Assembly (NCBI GenBank): GCA_020832735.1
Contig: JAFIEB010000014.1
Span: forward strand, 1-36,841
Direction of reading: 5' to 3'
DNA length: 36,841 nt
From: Oceanicaulis sp.
GTDB lineage: Bacteria; Pseudomonadota; Alphaproteobacteria; Caulobacterales; Maricaulaceae
Shown here: positions 7,168 to 14,778 of the stretch, piece after piece
Layout: each line of letters opens with the position of its first letter
Numbering within the stretch: the first letter of the stretch is position 1
Position numbers and translations under genes: made by a program
Notes under the pieces: generated by a model
Databases searched by the model: none
What the model was told of the DNA's origin: nothing
Seen by the model: the letters and a program-made list of their open reading frames with translations, nothing else

Positions 7168-9081
7168 TTACAGATTGGGGTCGATGCGTCCGAGCGCCTG
7201 ATCGATCAGACGCGGGTCGGTGCGCACCGTGTAGGCCTCAAGAAGCGCGTTCTGAAGCACCATGGCCAGATCGTTTTCGAGCTCCTCCTGCATGGACTGG
7301 CGCAGTTCGGCGCCCGGCGTGGCGGGGCGCGGCGCGATGATCTCGTCCACGATGACGATCGCGCGCGTGCGCTGATCCCCGGCGCGCGCCGGGAAGGGCG
7401 CGGCGCGCGGCGCATTGAACGCCTGGCTCACCAGATTGCGGTTGAACGGGCCTGCCGACTCTTCGCGGCCGAGCGTGGCGATCTCCACGCTCACGCCGTC
7501 GCCGATCACGGCGGCTACGGCTTCCAGGCTGTCTCCGGCCTGAATGCGCTCCATGGCGTCATCCACGATGACCTGCAGGCGTTCGTCCACGGTGCGCAGG
7601 CGCCAGAACGCCTCGGCGTCCTCGCGCACTTCATCCACCGAAGGCAAGCGCGCAGTCTCGATCGAATCCACACGCGCCACCAGGTATTTGCCCTCGCCGT
7701 AAATCTCCAGCTCGCTGTCGAGCCCCGGCGTCAGGGAAAAAATCAGCTGCATGATGGCGTCGCCGCCTTCTTCCAGCAGGCTCGCAGCCGGGGCGCCGTC
7801 CACCGTGAAGGCGTTGGCGGTGAGATAGTCGAAACGCTCCACCGGAACGCCTGCAGCCTCGGCGGCCTCATCAAGATCAAGGCCGCTGCGGCGCGCATCC
7901 TCAAATGCGCCCATGGCTTCAAACTGGGCTTCTTCGGCCAGATCGACGGCGAGCTGCGAGCGCAGCTCTTCACGCATGTCATCAAGAGACGGCGGCGCCG
8001 GATCGACGGCCTGCGTGACCCTCACCACACGCCAGCCCAGGCGGCTGTCCACGGCGCGGATGTCGCCGGCGTCCATCTCGAACACGGCGGCGGCGATGGC
8101 GCGGTCGGGCACCTGGGACTGCTGCAAATCAGTGAAATTGACGCGTTCGGCCAGGCCATGCGCCTCGCGCACGCTGGCTACGGCCTGGCCCTCGGTCAGC
8201 ATGCGCGCCGCCGCTTCGGCGCTGTCCTGGTCAGGCGCGGCCCATTGTTCGTAGGAGCGCACCGCCGGCTCGGCCAGGTCGCCCTGGCTCAGGCGGAAAG
8301 CGTAAAGGTCTTCAATATCTTCCTCGCTCACCTGAACATCGCGCTCGAACAGCTCGGGCGCGAAGCGGATCAGCGTGAAGCGGCGCTGCTCGGGCCGTTC
8401 GAACACCCCGGCATTGGACTCGATGAAGGCTTCGAGCATCTCGTCATCAGGATCGCCGACATCACCGGCCAGGCGCGGCGGAATCAGCAGCGCGCGCAGG
8501 GCGCGGCGCTCATTGCGCCAAGCCTGGCGGTTCTGCACGAACAGCAGGGGGGCGTCGACGGCGTCAATGATGGCGTCGACGAACTGGCCCTGGCGCAGGC
8601 CGCGGGCCATGTCGCGCTCGAACTGGCGGTCAATCGAGGCGCCGGTATAGCCCGATTGCTGGAGCACTTCCACGAATGTGGCCTGGTCGAAACGGCCGGT
8701 GAACGGGTTCTGGAAGGCGGGAATGGTGCGGATGGACTCAAACACGGCCTGATCAGAGATGGACAGGCCCAGCTCGCCCGCCTTGGCCGCTAGCGCGGCC
8801 TGCAGCGTCATCTGCTGGACAATCTGATCGCCGAATCCGGCCGCGTCGGCCTCTTCACGCGTCAGGCGGGGATTGTCCATCTGCATCTGGCGCAGCTGCC
8901 GGTTGAACGTGCGTTGCAGGTCCTGGGCGCTGACGCGTTCGGTCCCCACGATGATGGCCGACGTGCCGCCCCCGCGGATGACGTCCGTCACGCCCCAGAG
9001 CGCGAACGCCGCGACCAGCAGAGCGATGATGATCCCGCCGATCAGCGGGTTCTTGGCCATATGACGGATAAGGGTGAGCAT
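7168..9081 (-). CDS. ppiD: PpiD/SurA-like inner-membrane folding chaperone (peptidyl-prolyl isomerase family)
   Basis: This is a 637-residue protein with a short cytoplasmic N-terminus, one membrane anchor (about 12-32, GGIIIALLVAAFALWGV) and a large periplasmic part. After the anchor comes a SurA_N-type chaperone region (about 38-180, with FNRQLRQMQ, QMTLQAALAAKAGELGLSIS and FQNPFTGRFDQATF). It is followed by a parvulin-like region ending in LGWRVVRVTQ. The parvulin core looks degenerate: the usual HIL start and GGDLG motif are not seen. A chaperone role at the Sec translocon therefore seems more likely than strong isomerase activity. I take ATG 9081 (MLTLIRHMAKNP), the usual family start. 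The frame stays open upstream across tpiA, but that extension is not credible. It is the first gene of the ppiD-trpE pair, divergent from tpiA. Confidence 0.88.
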   Translation of the reverse strand: MLTLIRHMAKNPLIGGIIIALLVAAFALWGVTDVIRGGGTSAIIVGTERVSAQDLQRTFNRQLRQMQMDNPRLTREEADAAGFGDQIVQQMTLQAALAAKAGELGLSISDQAVFESIRTIPAFQNPFTGRFDQATFVEVLQQSGYTGASIDRQFERDMARGLRQGQFVDAIIDAVDAPLLFVQNRQAWRNERRALRALLIPPRLAGDVGDPDDEMLEAFIESNAGVFERPEQRRFTLIRFAPELFERDVQVSEEDIEDLYAFRLSQGDLAEPAVRSYEQWAAPDQDSAEAAARMLTEGQAVASVREAHGLAERVNFTDLQQSQVPDRAIAAAVFEMDAGDIRAVDSRLGWRVVRVTQAVDPAPPSLDDMREELRSQLAVDLAEEAQFEAMGAFEDARRSGLDLDEAAEAAGVPVERFDYLTANAFTVDGAPAASLLEEGGDAIMQLIFSLTPGLDSELEIYGEGKYLVARVDSIETARLPSVDEVREDAEAFWRLRTVDERLQVIVDDAMERIQAGDSLEAVAAVIGDGVSVEIATLGREESAGPFNRNLVSQAFNAPRAAPFPARAGDQRTRAIVIVDEIIAPRPATPGAELRQSMQEELENDLAMVLQNALLEAYTVRTDPRLIDQALGRIDPNL

Positions 9082-9119
9082 GCGGTGGTTCCGGTCCCGA
9101 GCCTCTTGCAGGAACGGCG

Positions 9120-9148
9120 AACCTAGCCGGGCGCAGAGGGAGCGGCAA
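9120..9148 (-). promoter_or_regulatory. Candidate promoter of ppiD-trpE
   Basis: On the minus strand TTGCCG (9148-9143) is followed by 17 bases and TAGGTT (9125-9120). This gives a leader of roughly 30 bases to the ppiD ATG at 9081. The -35 box is the same as the one proposed for pyrB. No experimental support. Confidence 0.45.
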
Positions 9149-9172
9149 GCCGGGGGCGCGGCGCTTCCTGCA

Positions 9173-9201
9173 TTGCAGCCGCGCGGCGGCGCTGCTATCG
9201 C
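9173..9201 (+). promoter_or_regulatory. Candidate promoter of tpiA
   Basis: TTGCAG (9173-9178), a 17-base spacer and TATCGC (9196-9201) lie about 30 bases before the tpiA ATG. A strong AGGGAGGG ribosome site follows at about 9218-9225. The -10 box is a modest match. Confidence 0.35.
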
Positions 9202-9231
9202 TCGCGGCCCTGAACGCAGGGAGGGACGGCC

Positions 9232-9963
9232 ATGACGCGGCGCAAGCTGATCGCCGGGAACTGGAAGATGCACGGGCGGCGCGCCGATCTGGCCTGGGCC
9301 GCAAACCTGACCGGCCTGTTGGGCGCTGCGCCGCGCAGCGACATCCTGGTCTGCCCGCCTGCAACCCTTCTGCCGCTTATGTCGGAGCGCCTGCCGGACT
9401 TTGTCGCCACAGGCGGGCAGGATTGCGCCGCCGAGCTGGAAGGCGCGCACACCGGCGACATCTCCCCGCTCATGCTGGCCGATATGGGAGCGCGCTACGT
9501 CATCACCGGCCATAGCGAGCGCCGGCACGGGCATGGCGAAAGCGATGCGGTGGTGCGCGCCAAGACCATGGCGGCGCTGAACGCCGGTCTGACGCCCGTG
9601 GTGTGCGTGGGCGAAACCCTGGACCAGCGCCGGTCCGGCGAGGCCGAAACCGTGGTGCTGCGCCAGATGCTGGCCAGCGTGCCCGAGGCGGCGGCGGGCC
9701 GGGTGATCATCGCCTATGAGCCGGTCTGGGCCATCGGGACGGGCATGCACGCCAGCCCTGAAGACGCCGAGGCGATGCACCGCGCCATCCGCAACGCCTG
9801 GCGCGACGGCGACGGCGAGCAAGTGCGCATTCTCTATGGCGGATCAGTCAAACCGTCCAACGCGGCCGATTTCCTCTCGCGCCAGGAGATTGACGGGGCG
9901 CTGGTGGGCGGCGCGAGCCTCGATGCGGAAAGCTTCGCCTCGATAATCCGCGCCGCCGGGTAA
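9232..9963 (+). CDS. tpiA: Triosephosphate isomerase
   Basis: This glycolytic and gluconeogenic enzyme interconverts dihydroxyacetone phosphate and glyceraldehyde 3-phosphate in the cytosol. The 243 residues are standard length for the family. The active-site residues are all visible: Lys12 in GNWKMH, His94 in ITGHSERR and Glu163 in AYEPVWAIGTG, whose flexible loop follows directly. The C-terminal phosphate-binding segments ILYGGSV and GALVGGASL are intact. It is divergent from ppiD and followed after 75 bases by the receiver-domain gene. The ATG has a strong AGGGAGGG ribosome site. Confidence 0.98.
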   Translation: MTRRKLIAGNWKMHGRRADLAWAANLTGLLGAAPRSDILVCPPATLLPLMSERLPDFVATGGQDCAAELEGAHTGDISPLMLADMGARYVITGHSERRHGHGESDAVVRAKTMAALNAGLTPVVCVGETLDQRRSGEAETVVLRQMLASVPEAAAGRVIIAYEPVWAIGTGMHASPEDAEAMHRAIRNAWRDGDGEQVRILYGGSVKPSNAADFLSRQEIDGALVGGASLDAESFASIIRAAG

Positions 9964-10038
9964 GGCGTTCTTCAGACTTACGCTTTACAGTCAGCCACAT
10001 GTCCCAAGAGACCCGGGCAGCGGGCGTTGGAGTGGCGG

Positions 10039-11043
10039 ATGGCTGAGCTGGATTATGCCCGCGCAAGCGTGGCGTTGTTCGATCCCGTGCATGTGAACCT
10101 GCGCACCACGCGGTATGCGCTGCACGAGATCGGTTTTCGCGATATCGCGTCCCTGAACGTCCTGTCCGAGCTCAAGCGCCGTCTGCAGGACGACGCGCCG
10201 CATCTGATCGTCATCGAGACAGCCGATCACGAGAGCGAGGTGTTCGGCCTGGTGCGCGCCATGCGCGCCGGGGAAGAGTCCAACAATCCCTTCGCCGCAA
10301 TTTTGCTGACCACCTGGCGGCGCGACACGGGCCTGGTGCGCGAGGCGATCAGCTCGGGCGCCGACGATGTGATCATCCGGCCGTTCTCCACCTCGTTCGC
10401 TGAAGAGCGCATCCGCACCCTGGTCCGCGCGCGCAAGCCCTTCATCGTGACCAGCGACTATATCGGACCTGACCGCCGGCGTGATTCTGCGCGCGGTCCC
10501 GGAACGGCTCAATCCATTGAAGCGCCCAACGTGCTTCGCGCGGTTGTCGAGAATGATGAGGACGCGCTGATGCGCGCGCGCGCCTGGATTGACGAGGCGC
10601 GCCACACCGTGGACGGCGAACGCCTGCGCCGTCTGTGCATGCGCGTGATCATCGGCGCGGAAGCCGCCAGCGGCGAACTGAAAGCCGGCCGCACGCCGAT
10701 GATGGATGTGGCCGATTTCGAGCGCGGCGCGCGCGAGGTGCGCGCACGCCTGGCCCGCACCCGGTCAGCCGAGGCCAAGCGCGTCGCCCACGCCCTGTGT
10801 GAAGTGACGGTCGAGCTGCGCGAGCCGGGCGGCTTCACGCTGGCCAATCTCTCTCTGGCGCGCGAACTGGCCATGGCGGCCTATGTGGCCTATGCCGGCG
10901 ATGACGGCATGGAGCGCTCGGAGAAGGAAATCGAGACGGCGGTCCAGCTGCTCCAGCAACGCATGGCGCAGGCAGCTGCGCGCAAGGCGCAGCCCGATAG
11001 TGGCGTTGAAGATGCGGCTGAGCTAAAACGCGCGGCAAGCTAG
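10039..11043 (+). CDS. Degenerate CheY-like receiver-domain protein of unknown role
   Basis: The first 125 or so of 334 residues fold like a response-regulator receiver by pattern: VALFDP (Asp15), PHLIVIET, AAILLTTW, SSGADDVIIRPFS. Aligned by strand spacing to CheY, the phospho-acceptor Asp57 is Glu60. Thr87 is Thr91 or Thr92, and the conserved Lys109 is Arg114. The acidic pair is reduced to a single Asp15. Such a domain probably cannot be phosphorylated in the normal way and may be locked in one state or only bind partners. The remaining 200 residues are charged and helical, with no DNA-binding or enzyme motif I recognise. I chose ATG 10039, preceded by GGAGTGGCGG, over a TTG at 10027. No kinase gene is adjacent. 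Confidence 0.75.
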   Translation: MAELDYARASVALFDPVHVNLRTTRYALHEIGFRDIASLNVLSELKRRLQDDAPHLIVIETADHESEVFGLVRAMRAGEESNNPFAAILLTTWRRDTGLVREAISSGADDVIIRPFSTSFAEERIRTLVRARKPFIVTSDYIGPDRRRDSARGPGTAQSIEAPNVLRAVVENDEDALMRARAWIDEARHTVDGERLRRLCMRVIIGAEAASGELKAGRTPMMDVADFERGAREVRARLARTRSAEAKRVAHALCEVTVELREPGGFTLANLSLARELAMAAYVAYAGDDGMERSEKEIETAVQLLQQRMAQAAARKAQPDSGVEDAAELKRAAS

Positions 11044-11090
11044 CGCGCCAGCCTCCCGGCGCGGCGCATGAAACACGGGACCGCGCCGTC

Positions 11091-11480
11091 ATGATTGCAG
11101 TTCTACTTATCATCCACCTGCTGCTGATTGCAGCCATGGTGACCGTCATTCTGATGCAGCGCTCCGAAGGGGGCGCGCTGGGCATTGGCGGCGGCGGCCC
11201 GGGCGGCATGATGTCCGGCCGCGGTGCGGCCAACCTGCTCACGCGCACCACCATGATCCTGGGCGCGTTGTTTGTGGGCAACTCCATCCTGCTGGCGGTG
11301 CTGGCGAGCGTGGACGAGAGCGGCCGCTCGGTGATCGAGCGCATGGGCGACGAGCCCGGCGCGCAGCTTCCGTTTGATTTCTCCGGCCTTCCCGATGAGG
11401 AAGACGAGGCTGCGCCGATGCCCGCGGAGCCGGAATCGCCGCCTGCGGAAGACGACGAGCCCGAGATTCCCGGCCGCTAG
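11091..11480 (+). CDS. secG: Preprotein translocase subunit SecG
   Basis: SecG is the small accessory subunit of the SecYEG channel in the inner membrane and helps SecA-driven protein export. The 129 residues show the expected two membrane helices (about 2-20 and 54-75). The conserved loop between them is VILMQRSEGGALGIGGGGPG, and the second helix begins after LLTRTTMILG. The acidic, proline-rich C-terminal tail (about 85-129) is longer than in Escherichia coli but usual in alphaproteobacteria. It lies 47 bases after the receiver gene and 57 before panB. Confidence 0.95.
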   Translation: MIAVLLIIHLLLIAAMVTVILMQRSEGGALGIGGGGPGGMMSGRGAANLLTRTTMILGALFVGNSILLAVLASVDESGRSVIERMGDEPGAQLPFDFSGLPDEEDEAAPMPAEPESPPAEDDEPEIPGR

Positions 11481-11537
11481 GGCGCCGGTCAGTCCTTCAA
11501 CCAGCCGGGACCGGCGTTCCGGCGCGCGAGGCGAACC

Positions 11538-12365
11538 ATGTCGGCCCAGGCCAATTCCGAAGTCCGGCGCATCACGCCTCCACAGGTGCGCGCACGCAAG
11601 GGCGGCGAGCCCTTGGTATGTCTGACGGCCTATGACGCCCCGACGGCGGCGCTGCTCGATCCTCACTGCGATCTGCTGCTGGTCGGGGATTCGGTGGGCA
11701 TGGTGGTGCACGGCCTGCCCAACACCCTGCCGGTCACGCTGGAGATGATGATCCTGCATGGCCAGGCGGTGATGCGCGGGGCGAAGCGGGCGCTGGTGGC
11801 GGTGGACATGCCGTTTTCCACCTATGAGCGCTCGCGCGAGCAGGCCTTCGACAACGCCGCGCGCCTGCTGCGCGAGACCGGATGCCAGGCGGTGAAGGTT
11901 GAGAGCGGGGTGTATATCGCCGAAACCATCCGCTTCATGGCAGAGCGCGCCATCCCGGTCATCGGCCATGTCGGCCTGCGGCCCCAGGCGGCTCTGGCTG
12001 AAGGCGGGTTCAAGGCCAAGGGACGTGATGCGGCCAGCCGCGCGCGCGTGATCGAGGAAGCGGTGGCCGCCGACGAGGCGGGCGCCTTCGCCATCGTCAT
12101 CGAGGGCGTGGCCGAGGATCTGGCGACCGAGATCACCCAGCGTGTGAAGGCCCCGACCATCGGCATCGGCGCCTCGGCCGCCTGCGACGGGCAGATTCTG
12201 GTCACGCCCGACATGCTGGGCCTGTTCGACTGGACCCCGCGCTTTGTCAAACGCTACGCCGATCTCAAGGGCCAGTTCGAGGACGGCGTGAAAGCCTATG
12301 CCGCTGAAGTGCGCTCGCGCGCTTTTCCCGGCCCTGATCAGGTCTACAAGCCCAAATCGGGCTGA
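11538..12365 (+). CDS. panB: 3-methyl-2-oxobutanoate hydroxymethyltransferase (PanB)
   Basis: PanB makes ketopantoate from 2-oxoisovalerate and 5,10-methylene-tetrahydrofolate, the first committed step to pantothenate and coenzyme A. The 275 residues include LTAYDAPTAALLD, LLLVGDSVGMVVHG, VAVDMPF, KVESG, PVIGHVGLRPQ and TIGIGAS. The metal-binding residues match Asp51, Asp90 and Glu122, and the catalytic glutamate is probably Glu189 (VIEGV). The C-terminus FVKRYADL is typical. A GAGGCGAA ribosome site precedes the ATG. panC is not adjacent, so the pathway genes are scattered. Confidence 0.97.
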   Translation: MSAQANSEVRRITPPQVRARKGGEPLVCLTAYDAPTAALLDPHCDLLLVGDSVGMVVHGLPNTLPVTLEMMILHGQAVMRGAKRALVAVDMPFSTYERSREQAFDNAARLLRETGCQAVKVESGVYIAETIRFMAERAIPVIGHVGLRPQAALAEGGFKAKGRDAASRARVIEEAVAADEAGAFAIVIEGVAEDLATEITQRVKAPTIGIGASAACDGQILVTPDMLGLFDWTPRFVKRYADLKGQFEDGVKAYAAEVRSRAFPGPDQVYKPKSG

Positions 12366-12389
12366 ACCCGCATCAGCGGCAAGGGGTTG

Positions 12390-12418
12390 TTGCCCGTTCG
12401 GGGCGGCGCGGCTAGGGT
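12390..12418 (+). promoter_or_regulatory. Candidate promoter of the yfgM-bamB-der genes
   Basis: TTGCCC (12390-12395), 17 bases, then TAGGGT (12413-12418) sit in the gap after panB. They place transcription start near 12425, about 30 bases before the TTG start codon. The layout is the same as the promoters proposed for ppiD and pyrB. Confidence 0.4.
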
Positions 12419-12454
12419 CGCGCCAGATTTTGAAGCTCAATCCGGAGCCTTGCC

Positions 12455-13339
12455 TTGGCTGACGTTTTCGACGAAGTCGAAGAAGAACTGCGCCGCGAAC
12501 GCTATCAGGCCATGCTGCGCAAGTGGGGGCCCTGGGTGGCGGGCGCAGCTTTGGCCATCGTGCTGGGCGCGGCCGGTTACCAATATTGGACACATTCAAC
12601 GCGCCAGGCGGCGGACACTGCGTCCGACGCCTACCAGGCGGCCGCTTCGCTGTATGAGGCCGGCGCCTACAATGAAGCGGACGCCGCTTTTGCGGCGCTC
12701 GCCGAGAGCGGCCCGCGCGGCTATGCGACGCTGGCTCTGATGCGCCGCGCCGCCATCGCCCAGGCCGCGGGCGACGGCCGGGAGGCTGCGCGTCTCTATG
12801 AGGAGGCGGCCGAGCGTTCTCCCGAGCCCATTACCCGCGATCTGGCGCGTTACCGCGCTGTGCTGGCGCAGTTTGACGAGCTGTCGCTGGACGATCTCCA
12901 GCTGCGCCTGGAGCCGCTGACGCGCCCTGAGTCCGCGGTTGGACCGCTGGCGCGCGAGCTGATGGCGGCGGCCGCCCTGCGCGATCAGCGCTGGGATGAC
13001 GCCCGGCGGCGCTATGAATTGTTGACCATTGCGCTGGACGCGCCTCCGGGCATGCAGCGCCGGGCCCAGGAAGCGCTTGCTTTCATCGCCCAGAACGCGC
13101 CTTTGCCAGAGCCTGAACCTGCCGCGGCCGAAGACGCCGAAGCCGGTGACGGGGCGATGGACGCCGGTGCACAGGCGCAAGACGCAGACGACGGTGCGAT
13201 GGAGCTGCCCGAAACCCTGCGCCGCGTGATGGGCGAGGACGACGGCGCGCGGGACGATGATCCGCTAGAGGTGCTGCGCCAGATACGCGAACAAGATACG
13301 CCGGGCGAGGGGCCTGGCGGTGAGGAGGACGGGCGATGA
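12455..13339 (+). CDS. YfgM-like tetratricopeptide membrane protein (Sec-associated periplasmic chaperone)
   Basis: This 294-residue protein has a short charged cytoplasmic N-terminus (FDEVEEELRRERYQAMLRKWG) and one membrane helix (about 27-46). The periplasmic domain is helical and made of TPR-like repeats: AASLYEAGAYNEADAAFAAL, then RLYEEAAERSPEP and similar. The tail is acidic and low in complexity (about 215-294). In Escherichia coli YfgM associates with SecYEG and PpiD, and its gene precedes bamB and der. The identical order here is strong support. The start is a TTG at 12455 preceded by GGAG. The reading frame ends in ATGA overlap with bamB, which implies coupled translation. Confidence 0.82.
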   Translation: MADVFDEVEEELRRERYQAMLRKWGPWVAGAALAIVLGAAGYQYWTHSTRQAADTASDAYQAAASLYEAGAYNEADAAFAALAESGPRGYATLALMRRAAIAQAAGDGREAARLYEEAAERSPEPITRDLARYRAVLAQFDELSLDDLQLRLEPLTRPESAVGPLARELMAAAALRDQRWDDARRRYELLTIALDAPPGMQRRAQEALAFIAQNAPLPEPEPAAAEDAEAGDGAMDAGAQAQDADDGAMELPETLRRVMGEDDGARDDDPLEVLRQIREQDTPGEGPGGEEDGR

Positions 13340-14739
13340 GCCTTGGCAGACTGTTTCCGCTTGCGCTCGCCCTGTCGGCCGGCCTTGTCCTTTCCGGGTG
13401 CGGCGCTGGCGAACGCCTGAGCCGCATCAATCCGTTCGGCGGCGCCGAGCGCGACGATCCCAACGCGCCGGCGCGCGACCGGCGCGTGGCGGTTCTGCAG
13501 CTGGATGACCAGCTGGCCGCGCCTGAAGAAACCAGGACGGTGAACCTGCCGCGTTCCTATGTGAACAGCGCCTGGCCGCAATCGGACGGCTTTCCCACGC
13601 ACGCCATGCAACATACCCGCGCATCCGGCTCGCTGGAGCGCATCTGGCGGGTGGATATCGGGTCGGGGTCCAGCCGCGACCGGCGCGTGCGCGCCCGGCC
13701 GGTGATCTCGGACGGCGTCGTCTACGCCATGGATGCGGACGGACGCATCTCCGCGCGCGATCTGGACACAGGCTCCGAGCGCTGGCGCCGGCATGTGCGT
13801 GACGACCAGCGCACCTCAGCAGGCGGGTCCTGGGTGCCGTTCATGGGCGGATCGGGCCAGCCTCCGACGTTCGGCGGCTCCATCGGCTATGATTCCGGGC
13901 GCCTGTTCGCCCATACCGGGGGCCGGTTCTTCGTGGCGCTGGATGCGCGCACGGGCGACGAGCTGTGGCGCCGGTCCGCGCTGACGCCTTACCATTCCGC
14001 GCCCACCATTTCGGACGGGCGGGTCTTCGTGACCACCGATGACAACGAGCTGCTGGCCCTGGACGCCTCCACCGGCGAGGTCCTGTGGTCGCACCGCTCC
14101 ATCGCCGAGACGGCGCGCGTGCTGGCTACGCCGAGCCCCGCCGTGCTGGGTGAAACCCTGATCGCGCCGTACAGCTCGGGCGAGGTGGCGGCGTTGCGCG
14201 CGCCCAACGGCCGCGAGCTGTGGACCGAGGCGCTGACCCGCGCGGGCGGCCTGACGCCCATGTCCAGCATCAATGACATCGCGGCCAGCCCGGTGATCCT
14301 GGGCGACCGGGTCTACGCCATGAGCCATTCGGGCGTTCTGGCGGCGCTGGACCTGCGCACCGGCGAGCGCGCCTGGACCCTGCCTGCAGGCGGCATACAC
14401 ACGCCAGCCATTGCAGGCGATTATCTCTTTATCGTCACGACTGACGCCCAGATTGTCGCCATCGAGCGGCACACGGGCGAGGTGCGCTGGCTGACCCAGC
14501 TGCGCCAGTTCGAGAACGAGCGCCGCCGCCGCAACCGCGTGGCCTGGGCCGGGCCCGTGCTCGCCGGGGACCGGCTGGTGCTGGCGTCCTCACAGGGCGA
14601 GCTGGCCATCGTAGACGTTTCCAGCGGCGCGGTGACAGCCACGCGCAATCTGGGTGATCCGGTGTTCGCCGCGCCCGTGATCGCAGCAGAAACTGTCGTG
14701 GTGGTCACCAATAACGGCCGGCTGATCGCCTTGCGCTAG
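13336..14739 (+). CDS. bamB: Outer-membrane assembly lipoprotein BamB
   Basis: BamB is a beta-propeller lipoprotein on the periplasmic face of the outer membrane. It supports insertion of beta-barrel proteins by the BAM complex. The 467 residues start with a lipoprotein signal ending LSGC (Cys22). A region of PQQ-like blades follows from about residue 100, each with the DxxTGExxW type repeat: LDTGSERWRR, DARTGDELWRRS, DASTGEVLWSHR, DLRTGERAWTLP, ERHTGEVRWLTQ. Length is somewhat above the Escherichia coli protein, as usual in alphaproteobacteria. It sits between yfgM and der, the conserved order, and overlaps the yfgM stop by four bases. Confidence 0.93.
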   Translation: MSLGRLFPLALALSAGLVLSGCGAGERLSRINPFGGAERDDPNAPARDRRVAVLQLDDQLAAPEETRTVNLPRSYVNSAWPQSDGFPTHAMQHTRASGSLERIWRVDIGSGSSRDRRVRARPVISDGVVYAMDADGRISARDLDTGSERWRRHVRDDQRTSAGGSWVPFMGGSGQPPTFGGSIGYDSGRLFAHTGGRFFVALDARTGDELWRRSALTPYHSAPTISDGRVFVTTDDNELLALDASTGEVLWSHRSIAETARVLATPSPAVLGETLIAPYSSGEVAALRAPNGRELWTEALTRAGGLTPMSSINDIAASPVILGDRVYAMSHSGVLAALDLRTGERAWTLPAGGIHTPAIAGDYLFIVTTDAQIVAIERHTGEVRWLTQLRQFENERRRRNRVAWAGPVLAGDRLVLASSQGELAIVDVSSGAVTATRNLGDPVFAAPVIAAETVVVVTNNGRLIALR

Positions 14740-14778
14740 GCGCGTGGCGGCTGTCGGACCGATCCAACGGAGCGCCCG

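Noticed and set aside
7156-8793. Long plus-strand open frame (545 codons) opposite ppiD
   Set aside because: Shadow of the high-GC codon pattern of ppiD; its product is rich in His, Gln and Arg without domain motifs, and it has no neighbours in context.
9082-9822. Open frame extending ppiD upstream by 247 residues across tpiA
   Set aside because: It runs antisense through the conserved tpiA gene, and the membrane-anchor start MLTLIRHMAKNP at 9081 is the usual PpiD N-terminus.
11103-12599. Long minus-strand open frame (498 codons) opposite secG and panB
   Set aside because: Overlaps two clearly conserved genes and reads as a typical antisense artefact.
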